Below are positions 25,700 to 32,070 of a stretch of 64,000 nucleotides of DNA, one piece after another (positions within the stretch are counted from its first letter, which is position 1; each line of letters opens with the position of its first letter). The stretch is from Aquibacillus kalidii (GTDB taxonomy: Bacteria; Bacillota; Bacilli; Bacillales; Amphibacillaceae), in NCBI RefSeq assembly GCF_014280935.1, contig NZ_JACLZI010000064.1, positions 18,421-82,420 of the forward strand, in the 5' to 3' direction. The position numbers and the translations under genes were made by a program. Below the pieces are notes generated by a model. The model had not been told where the DNA came from, ran no database searches, and worked only from the letters and a program-made list of their open reading frames with translations.

Positions 25700-27092
25700 A
25701 TGCGTGCCCCCCTTTTCCATCGAACGGATCGGCTGTGTGATGTGTATCTTGCGTTTCTTCTACTGGACCCTTTTTTATAACTCGAATAAATAAGTATGCC
25801 ATTACAATCGCGAGAAGTAAGTAAATAGCACTAAAAGTGATTAATGAAAACAAAACTTGACCAGCACTTACATTTGGTGAGACAGCGTCAGCGGTTGTCA
25901 TGTAGCCAAAAACCACCCAAGGCTGACGGCCTATTTCTGTCATAATCCACCCAGTTGCACTTCCGATAAGTGGTAAGAAAATTGCTGGAACCATCAGTTT
26001 TAAATATTTTTTACTTGTCTCTAACCTACCCCTTAACGCTTGAATCGCTCCAAACAATGCTAGTACGATCATTAGACCTCCGCTTATGATCATAATACGA
26101 AAACTCCAAAAGGTTGTTTTGACAGGTGGGATATAATTCCCTTCCCCATACTTCTCTTCATAACGAGATTGCAGGGTATTCATCCCTTCTACTACACCAC
26201 TAAACTTACTATAAGATAAATAGCTCAAAAGGTAAGGAACCTTAATTTCAGCAGAATTTTCTTTGTTCTCCGTGTCAATTAGGGCAGCCAACGTCCAAGG
26301 TGCAGGATCAGCACTGTCATTCCATAGACCTTCGCTTGCCGCCATCTTCATCGGTTGTGTTTTTACCAGATATTGCGCTTGGTAATGACCAGTAAACGCA
26401 ATTCCCATTCCCGAAACAACAGCCACTATCATGCCGATAAGAAATGATTTTTTAAAGAATTCTACCTCTTGTTTTTTAAGTAATTTGAATGCACTCACAC
26501 CTGTTAACAAAAAGGCACCTGTTGCAAACGAACCGAATACAGTATGAGGAAATTCCACTAAAACTTGCGGATTAGTAATTAACGCAAAGAAGTCGTTCAT
26601 TTCAGCACGGCCATTGTTAATTTCAAAGCCTACTGGATGCTGCATAAATGAGTTTGCAGCTAAAATCCAAAATGCAGAAATAATAGTGCCTAATGATACT
26701 AACCAAATACATAAAAGATGAACTTTTTTAGATAAACGATCCCAACCAAAAATCCATAATCCGATAAATGTTGATTCCATAAAAAAGGCAAGCAACGCTT
26801 CCACTGCTAAAGGAGCCCCAAACACATCTCCTACAAATCTAGAATAGTTAGACCAGTTCATTCCAAATTGAAACTCTTGTAAAATACCTGTAACCACTCC
26901 AACTGCAAAATTAATTAAAAATAGTTGTCCCCAGAATTTAGCCATTTTTTTGTACATTTCATTACCTTTAAAAACATAAAGAGTTTCCATAATAGCTATT
27001 AAGAATACTAATCCAATCGATAATGGTACAAAAATAAAGTGAAATAGTGTTGTTGAAGCAAATTGAATCCTTGATAACATGACTGCATCCAT
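25689..27092 (-). CDS. cydA: Cytochrome bd ubiquinol/menaquinol oxidase subunit I
   Basis: Catalytic subunit that oxidises quinol and reduces O2 to water with high affinity. RIQFASTTLFHFIFVPLSIG carries the N-terminal heme ligand histidine. MQHPVGFEI holds a second heme histidine, and GRQPWVVFGYMTTADAVSP is the conserved C-terminal block. 467 residues, with the short Q-loop typical of Bacillus CydA. The promoter lies about 130 bases upstream, with a Rex-like operator over the predicted transcription start, so expression should rise when NADH accumulates. Confidence 0.95.
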   Translation of the reverse strand: MDAVMLSRIQFASTTLFHFIFVPLSIGLVFLIAIMETLYVFKGNEMYKKMAKFWGQLFLINFAVGVVTGILQEFQFGMNWSNYSRFVGDVFGAPLAVEALLAFFMESTFIGLWIFGWDRLSKKVHLLCIWLVSLGTIISAFWILAANSFMQHPVGFEINNGRAEMNDFFALITNPQVLVEFPHTVFGSFATGAFLLTGVSAFKLLKKQEVEFFKKSFLIGMIVAVVSGMGIAFTGHYQAQYLVKTQPMKMAASEGLWNDSADPAPWTLAALIDTENKENSAEIKVPYLLSYLSYSKFSGVVEGMNTLQSRYEEKYGEGNYIPPVKTTFWSFRIMIISGGLMIVLALFGAIQALRGRLETSKKYLKLMVPAIFLPLIGSATGWIMTEIGRQPWVVFGYMTTADAVSPNVSAGQVLFSLITFSAIYLLLAIVMAYLFIRVIKKGPVEETQDTHHTADPFDGKGGHAYAK

Positions 27093-27205
27093 ACAAATCC
27101 TCCTTCATTCTGTTTACTTTATGTTCGCTTTTTCACATATGGATATGGAACAATTTAGTAATTTTTCATCTAACTATATTTTAGAACTCGTTATCAAAAT
27201 CAATC

Positions 27206-27254
27206 TGTGATAAATATCACAAAAACTAATATAACTGTTACAGACTTTTGACAA
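27206..27254 (-). promoter_or_regulatory. cydA promoter with Rex-like operator
   Basis: Minus-strand -35 TTGTCA (27249-27254) and -10 TATTAG (27226-27231) are 17 bases apart. TGTGATAAATATCACA (27206-27221), with core TGTG-N8-CACA, overlaps the expected transcription start. That suits repression by Rex better than activation by Fnr, although the site also fits TGTGA-N6-TCACA. A second imperfect palindrome TTTTGT..ACAAAA sits upstream at 27255-27268. Confidence 0.65.
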
Positions 27255-27340
27255 TTTTGTAGACAAAAAGTATATAAACTTAAGTTAGGTCGGGTTTATA
27301 TGCTAATTATTCAAAAGAGATTGTGTTAAGTCGTTGCCTC

Positions 27341-27378
27341 AAAAAAATCCCCATTTACTCGTATAGTAAATGGGGATT
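27341..27378 (-). terminator. Terminator after the YpzI-like gene
   Basis: AATCCCCATTTACT pairs with AGTAAATGGGGATT (14 bp) and is followed on the minus strand by TTTTTG. It lies just past the stop of the small gene at 27391-27522. Confidence 0.85.
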
Positions 27379-27390
27379 GCGTTATAAAGC

Positions 27391-27522
27391 TTATTTTCGT
27401 CGCTTGTTTGCTTGTTCTGGTGCCTCGACTCTTGTAGCACCACCGTAATCTAATCCTTGATCTCGATCGGATTCTACTCTTCCTGATTCGCGTAATTTTT
27501 TTTCTTGACGATCTTTTCCCAT
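27391..27522 (-). CDS. ypzI: YpzI-like small basic protein, 43 residues
   Basis: Starts MGKDRQEKKLRESGRVESDR and ends ANKRRK. The MGKDRQEKKL-ESGRVESDRDQ pattern matches the YpzI family of short Bacillus proteins as I recall it. It is highly charged, lacks hydrophobic segments and has no known function. AAGGAG lies 9-10 bases before the ATG and a strong terminator follows, supporting a real gene. Confidence 0.75.
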   Translation of the reverse strand: MGKDRQEKKLRESGRVESDRDQGLDYGGATRVEAPEQANKRRK

Positions 27523-27643
27523 CACAGACAACTCCTTTTTTCTAGTTTGAAGATTTTTTCTTCCTAACTAGTATGGAAAAGGAAAGCTATCTTGATACTT
27601 TAACAGGCAAAATTGCGATTATAATGTTTAACAGTCCAAGTCC

Positions 27644-28102
27644 CTAAAAGTCTACGTGAAGTATGTTATTAATTTCGTCTAATATCTCTTTATGTTTAGC
27701 CACAGATTTACTTGTCAGTTTAATTTTATTATCTTTCATGGTAGAAAAATAAAAATATCCTTCTTCATTTGCAAAAAACACGTAAGTCGGCTTTCCAGTA
27801 TGATCAGCCTTCCCCTCAATAAAACTAAACATATACGTGTTCTCACTTTTAATTTCTGTTAAAATCGTCGAACTATCCATGTCTTCTATTTCTATATCTT
27901 CTATCTTATTGATTACTTCCGCTATTTGTTTTTCGTTTATTATTGTTTTAGATAATTCTTGTGATGAATCACTTTGAATTTTCTGTACAAAAAGTGTATT
28001 TGTTAGTTTACCCCTATCTATTTCAACCTTCATTTGAGAAGAATCTGAACAAGCAGACACAAATAAAAGGAAGAAAAGGGCTACTATTATCTTAACTCTC
28101 AC
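27644..28102 (-). CDS. Putative lipoprotein, unknown function
   Basis: 152-residue protein with signal peptide MRVKIIVALFFLLFVSAC, where VSAC is the lipobox. The mature part is a charged, probably alpha/beta domain with IDRGKLTNTLFVQKI, VINKIEDIEIED and THMFSF-like strands. No family is recognised. Monocistronic. Confidence 0.7.
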   Translation of the reverse strand: MRVKIIVALFFLLFVSACSDSSQMKVEIDRGKLTNTLFVQKIQSDSSQELSKTIINEKQIAEVINKIEDIEIEDMDSSTILTEIKSENTYMFSFIEGKADHTGKPTYVFFANEEGYFYFSTMKDNKIKLTSKSVAKHKEILDEINNILHVDF

Positions 28103-28246
28103 CTATAACCATCCCCAAATTAAAATCAAAAAAGCTACCCTCATATATTACCATAGCTAGGGATACATAATCCTAGTTAATTTGGGCTAATTTCGGTAAA
28201 TACTAAATCTGTATCACTCTCCCTATAATCGTTCTCAAAATGATAT

Positions 28247-28275
28247 TTGTTTAATCTCCAATTGAGATATATAAT
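28247..28275 (+). promoter_or_regulatory. Promoter of the first 48-residue paralogue
   Basis: TTGTTT (28247-28252), 17 bases, TATAAT (28270-28275). The hexamers and the block ATGATATTTGTTTAATCTC are identical to those before the second paralogue at 31763. A TCTCAA..TTGAGA inverted repeat surrounds the -35. Confidence 0.8.
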
Positions 28276-28288
28276 AGTCACATAACAA

Positions 28289-28302
28289 AGAAAGCGATTA
28301 CA
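28289..28302 (+). promoter_or_regulatory. cre-like (CcpA) site in leader
   Basis: AGAAAGCGATTACA matches 13 of 14 positions of the consensus TGWAANCGNTNWCA. It lies about 14 bases past the -10, in the initially transcribed region, where CcpA would repress or block elongation. The hairpin ATAAAC-A-CTTC..GAAG-GTTTAT (28302-28329) follows. Confidence 0.55.
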
Positions 28303-28344
28303 TAAACACTTCAAGCTATGAAGGTTTATCAAGGGGGATCTACA

Positions 28345-28491
28345 ATGAGCCAAGTAGAACGTAATTACAAAATAGAACACTTGTTGGAGAAAAACAAATT
28401 TAGTAAAGAAGTTGTTTTAGAGATGTCTGACGAACAGGTTGAATATTTCCACTGGCTCTATTTCGAGGAATCAGTATATGACTTAATGTAA
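28345..28491 (+). CDS. 48-residue paralogue A, unknown function
   Basis: MSQVERNYKIEHLLEKNKFS continuing to YFHWLYFEESVYDLM. It is nearly identical in the first and last thirds to the gene at 31870-32016 and has the same length, leader and promoter. It perhaps belongs with the BH0509-type short proteins of Bacillaceae, but I am unsure. The ribosome binding site is AAGGGGGAT. A strong terminator follows the stop. Acidic, no membrane helix. Confidence 0.8.
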   Translation: MSQVERNYKIEHLLEKNKFSKEVVLEMSDEQVEYFHWLYFEESVYDLM

Positions 28492-28500
28492 GGATAGATA

Positions 28501-28538
28501 GAAACACTACCTCTAAAAGCAGGGTAGTGTTTCTTTTT
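28501..28538 (+). terminator. Terminator after paralogue A
   Basis: AAACACTACC pairs with GGTAGTGTTT around a short A-rich loop and is followed by CTTTTTT. Confidence 0.9.
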
Positions 28539-28567
28539 TATATCCAAGACTGTCATTAAACTTTCTT

Positions 28568-30523
28568 TTAACTAGAAATGTGCATTTCTTTTTCGGCTTG
28601 ATCCCATGTAACTTTGTATCCATGTCCTTTTGCACAGAATATTGACGTAGATGTATAGGATGGGTCAGCATCTTTATCATAGCCGATTCTTGCTATAACC
28701 TCTTGTGCATTATGGCATTGATCATACCCACCAAACCTTAGGGACAGAGCCCCTTTCCCTTGAGTAACAGAAGCAAATTCTGTACTATAATTCAGAAAGG
28801 TTGCGACAGGTACTTTTCCAGTAATCGTTACTTTATTTCCCTGCATATCCGGTTCCTTAAAAGTACCATAAGCTTGTTGAATGTCCGACAGTACTCGACC
28901 CATATGATCTGTATCCACTCTGATCTTAAAATCGTAATATGGTTCTAGTAATAGATTGGTGGCTTGCTCTAGCCCTTGTCTTAATGCCCGAAAAGTAGCT
29001 TCTCTAAAATCACCACCAGAAGTATGTTTCGTATGCGCTCTACCAGTCAAGAGCGTTACCTTTACATCCATTAAGCTCGAGCCTGTTAATAGGCCATGGT
29101 GGTCACGTTCAAACAAGTGATGTCTGATAAGATTCTGGTTTCCAACTGTTAAGTCATGCGGATGACACTTACTTTCAAAAGTTATTCCACTTCCTCTTGA
29201 TTGTGGTTCCATTAACAGGTGTACTTCTGCATAATGTTTTAAAGGTTCAAAGTGACCATAGCCCTTAATAGAATCAGCTATTGTTTCCTTATACAAAATT
29301 TCCGGATCACCAAAGGAAATTTTATACCCAAACCGCTCTTCGACTATATGCTCGAGTACCTCTAGTTGAATAACGCCCATCACCTTTATGTGAATCTCCT
29401 GAAGTTTTTCATCCCATATTACTTGTAAGGAAGGATCTTCCGCGTCTAATAGTTGAAAACAAGCATACACCTCTTTTATATTCAAGCTTGGATCTACATT
29501 AATTTTAGTATGTAATGTAGGAATTAACTCAAAAAACGTTTTCCCATTCAAAAGGCCAATCCCATCCCCTACCGCCAGTTGAGATAACCCTAGCACTCCA
29601 AACAATTGTCCGGCTTCTACTTGAGTAACTGTTTCGTATTGATGTCCTTTATAAACCCTTAGTTGCGTTACCTTTTCCGTTACCTCATGTTCTCCGTGAA
29701 GATAATTAATTTCATCACGAACTCGAAGCGTACCACTTAATGCTTTTATGAATGTAATACGGTTGCCATTTTTATCGTGCCGTATCTTGTAGACGCGACC
29801 AGAAAAAACTTCATCTTCGGGATAATTGGTACTAGTTAATTGATCAAATGACTGAAAAAATTCCATAATCCCCTCATCATTTAATGCTGATCCACTCCAA
29901 CATGGAAAACAACGACTTTGATTTATTAGTTTCTTTAAGGTATGTAAGCCTAACATTTGATCAAAGTTTCCAGTCAAATATTTATCCAAAAGCGTTTCAT
30001 CACGCTCTGCGACGAACTCCGTTAATTGTTCATTCCATTTTTCTAGTATGGAATGATTGGTCATATTTATCATATCAATGGATAAGTCTGTACGAAGTTG
30101 ATCTATCGTTTTTTCCACGTTAGCACCAACACGATCTGTCTTATTAATAAAGAAAAAGGTCGGGACCGCGTGCCTTCTCAACAATTGCCAGATCGTTTCG
30201 GTATGTCCTTCAACCCCTTCAACTGCACTAACCATAACTATTGCGTAATCCATTATTTGAATGGTTCTTTCCATTTCAGGAGAAAAATCGACATGCCCGG
30301 GTGTATCTACTAAATAGTAAGTAGAATCTTGATAGGAGATAACTGCTTGATCAGCATATACTGTAATACCTCTAGCCTTTTCAATGTCATGATTATCTAA
30401 ATAGGCACTTTGATGATCAACACGCCCTCTTTGACCAATGCTATTAGTATGATAAAGTAGTTGTTCAGCAAAGGTTGTTTTCCCTGCGTCGACATGCGCT
30501 AGAATACCTATTGTTTTTTTCAT
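28568..30523 (-). CDS. Tet(M)-like ribosomal protection GTPase (EF-G family)
   Basis: Translation-factor GTPase of 651 residues related to tetracycline ribosomal protection proteins and EF-G. GTP-binding motifs are AHVDAGKTT (residues 8-16), RGIT in the switch, DTPGHVDF and NKTDR. The domain II, III, IV and V regions are present (for example VIQLEVLEHIVEERFGY and FEPLKHYAEVHLLMEPQ). Chromosomal homologues in Bacillaceae do not always give tetracycline resistance, so the phenotype is open. No attenuator with leader peptide, as found before tet(M), was recognised. AGGGGGG precedes the ATG. Confidence 0.85.
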   Translation of the reverse strand: MKKTIGILAHVDAGKTTFAEQLLYHTNSIGQRGRVDHQSAYLDNHDIEKARGITVYADQAVISYQDSTYYLVDTPGHVDFSPEMERTIQIMDYAIVMVSAVEGVEGHTETIWQLLRRHAVPTFFFINKTDRVGANVEKTIDQLRTDLSIDMINMTNHSILEKWNEQLTEFVAERDETLLDKYLTGNFDQMLGLHTLKKLINQSRCFPCWSGSALNDEGIMEFFQSFDQLTSTNYPEDEVFSGRVYKIRHDKNGNRITFIKALSGTLRVRDEINYLHGEHEVTEKVTQLRVYKGHQYETVTQVEAGQLFGVLGLSQLAVGDGIGLLNGKTFFELIPTLHTKINVDPSLNIKEVYACFQLLDAEDPSLQVIWDEKLQEIHIKVMGVIQLEVLEHIVEERFGYKISFGDPEILYKETIADSIKGYGHFEPLKHYAEVHLLMEPQSRGSGITFESKCHPHDLTVGNQNLIRHHLFERDHHGLLTGSSLMDVKVTLLTGRAHTKHTSGGDFREATFRALRQGLEQATNLLLEPYYDFKIRVDTDHMGRVLSDIQQAYGTFKEPDMQGNKVTITGKVPVATFLNYSTEFASVTQGKGALSLRFGGYDQCHNAQEVIARIGYDKDADPSYTSTSIFCAKGHGYKVTWDQAEKEMHISS

Positions 30524-30633
30524 CTATAGCCCCCCTAACCTTAGAGATTGTTCCGTGAAGTTATCTATATTATAATTTAAAGGTTGTTCGAATAAAATAT
30601 ATCGGTTTTATCTAACTACTAGTTTACCCTCAA

Positions 30634-30674
30634 TAAAAAAAAGCGTAGGGTTACTATAAATTGGCACCCTACGC
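30634..30674 (-). terminator. Terminator of iolS
   Basis: GCGTAGGGT pairs with ACCCTACGC around a 14-base loop; the minus strand continues with eight Ts. Confidence 0.88.
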
Positions 30675-30692
30675 CTTTATCCATGACTTTTT

Positions 30693-31625
30693 TCAAATAA
30701 ACAAACGATCGATTTCCTCTATTTCTGCTTTTGATAACTGAACCTCTAAGGCTTTTAGATTACTGAGTACTTGGCCAGCGTTTTTAGCACCTGGAATCAA
30801 GGCATCTATTCCCTCACGCGTTAAATACCAAGCCAGTACAACATGAGCAACTTCTGCCTCATGTTTATCTGCTATTCGCTTAATTTGTTCCACCTTGTTC
30901 AAGTTCTGAATAAAGGCATTGCCTTGGAAATGAGGCATATCCTTCCGAAGGTCATCGAATGTCATTTCCTTCGTATATTTGCCTGCCAGTAATCCAGATG
31001 CTAACGGAAAATATGGAATAAAGGAAATGTCTTTTTCCACAGTATAAGGGAGCAGTTTTTGTTCTGCTTCACGCTGCAGTAAATTGTATTCACCTTGGAA
31101 AACATCGACATAGCCATCCTGATTTGCATCTTTCAACTGTTCAAGTGAAAAGTTTGATACGCCTATTGCCCTAATTTTACCTTGCTCCTTTAAGCGGCTC
31201 AAAGCACCAACTGCCTCAGCCTTCGGAGTATCTTCATCAGGAAAGTGTATATAGAACAAATCAATGTAATCTGTTTGTAAACGTTTCAAACTACCTTCTA
31301 CGGCTTGCTTTAAAAACTCTGGTGAATTATCCATCACTAGTTCTTTACCAATCAGCTTATGCGAACCTTTTGTGGCAATTATGACATCTTTTCGCTTACC
31401 TTCTTCTTTTATCACTTGTCCTACCAACTCTTCTGAACGCTCAGGTCCGTAAATGAAAGCTGTATCTAGAAAATTCATTTCATTATGTAATGCTGTTCGG
31501 ACTAAATCTTTGCCAGCCTCTTCATTCAAGTTAGGATATAAATTATGACCACCAACAGCATTTGTCCCTAACCCAATCGGATGAATTTGTAACTCCGACT
31601 TACCTAACTGTACCTTATTAACCAT
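30693..31625 (-). CDS. iolS: Aldo/keto reductase IolS
   Basis: NADPH-dependent aldo/keto reductase of 310 residues, probably cytoplasmic. It begins with [20 protein letters not shown] and [13 protein letters not shown], nearly the B. subtilis IolS N-terminus. The catalytic set includes LDTAFIYG (Asp, Tyr), a Lys in IATKGS and [10 protein letters not shown] (His). [13 protein letters not shown] and the C-terminal [10 protein letters not shown] bind cofactor. IolS is linked by name to inositol catabolism, but no other iol gene is nearby. Monocistronic with its own terminator. Confidence 0.88.
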   Translation of the reverse strand: MVNKVQLGKSELQIHPIGLGTNAVGGHNLYPNLNEEAGKDLVRTALHNEMNFLDTAFIYGPERSEELVGQVIKEEGKRKDVIIATKGSHKLIGKELVMDNSPEFLKQAVEGSLKRLQTDYIDLFYIHFPDEDTPKAEAVGALSRLKEQGKIRAIGVSNFSLEQLKDANQDGYVDVFQGEYNLLQREAEQKLLPYTVEKDISFIPYFPLASGLLAGKYTKEMTFDDLRKDMPHFQGNAFIQNLNKVEQIKRIADKHEAEVAHVVLAWYLTREGIDALIPGAKNAGQVLSNLKALEVQLSKAEIEEIDRLFI

Positions 31626-31675
31626 CCATTAATCACTCCTTTTCCATTTTCACCCTCCATTTTAGAGCAATTGAT

Positions 31676-31696
31676 AGGTGCCTGTCACCACCCGAG
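31676..31696. repeat. Short dispersed motif CGGGTGGTGACAGGCACC (copy)
   Basis: The minus strand reads CTCGGGTGGTGACAGGCACC. The same string occurs near 60349-60366, and a degraded form near 59187-59206. All lie in intergenic DNA. Confidence 0.6.
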
Positions 31697-31746
31697 TTTT
31701 GTCGAACAGAAATAAATGTCTTTCTTGCATCACTTTTCCAAAAATC

Positions 31747-31791
31747 CATCTCGAAATGATATTTGTTTAATCTCATTTCGAGATGTATAAT
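31747..31791 (+). promoter_or_regulatory. Promoter of paralogue B inside a 13-bp palindrome
   Basis: CATCTCGAAATGA (31747-31759) and TCATTTCGAGATG (31773-31785) are perfect inverted repeats separated by 13 bases. The -35 TTGTTT (31763-31768) lies in the spacer and the -10 TATAAT (31786-31791) directly after the second arm; their spacing is 17. A dimeric repressor bound here would cover the whole promoter. Confidence 0.75.
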
Positions 31792-31807
31792 AAAAGTAAG
31801 AAAGATT

Positions 31808-31821
31808 GGTAAGCGATTACA
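31808..31821 (+). promoter_or_regulatory. cre-like (CcpA) site in leader of paralogue B
   Basis: GGTAAGCGATTACA matches 13 of 14 consensus positions and sits at the same place as in paralogue A, just after the transcription start. The conserved hairpin ATAAAC-A-CTTC..GAAG-GTTTAT follows at 31828-31855, directly before the AAGGAGG ribosome binding site. Confidence 0.55.
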
Positions 31822-31869
31822 AACTAAATAAACACTTCTTTCAAGGAAGGTTTATAAGGAGGATTTACG

Positions 31870-32016
31870 ATGAGCCAAATAGAACGTAACTACAAAATTG
31901 AACACCTATTAGACTTTAAAAAATTTAACGAAGATGAAGTTCTATCAATGTCGGATGAACAAATTGAGTACTTCCACTGGCTCTATTTTGAAGAATCAGT
32001 TTATGACTTAATGTAA
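31870..32016 (+). CDS. 48-residue paralogue B, unknown function
   Basis: MSQIERNYKIEHLLDFKKFN continuing to YFHWLYFEESVYDLM, sharing about two thirds of residues with the gene at 28345-28491. The middle differs most. AAGGAGG lies 7 bases before the ATG. It converges on the VWA operon and shares a terminator with it. The duplication of gene plus control region suggests a recent copy event flanking the Tet-like gene and iolS. Confidence 0.8.
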   Translation: MSQIERNYKIEHLLDFKKFNEDEVLSMSDEQIEYFHWLYFEESVYDLM

Positions 32017-32023
32017 GAATAAT

Positions 32024-32070
32024 AAAACCCAGCTGGCACTGCCAAATAATTGGCAGTACTGCTGGGTTTT
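32024..32070. terminator. Bidirectional terminator between paralogue B and the VWA operon
   Basis: A long hairpin: AAAACCCAGC with GCTGGGTTTT outside and CTGCCAA with TTGGCAG inside. The T runs on both strands serve converging transcripts. Its right arm overlaps the stop codon of the 946-residue VWA gene. Confidence 0.88.

Noticed and set aside
25161..25793. 210-codon open frame opposite cydB
   Set aside because: Shadow of the strongly supported cydB/cydA genes on the other strand.
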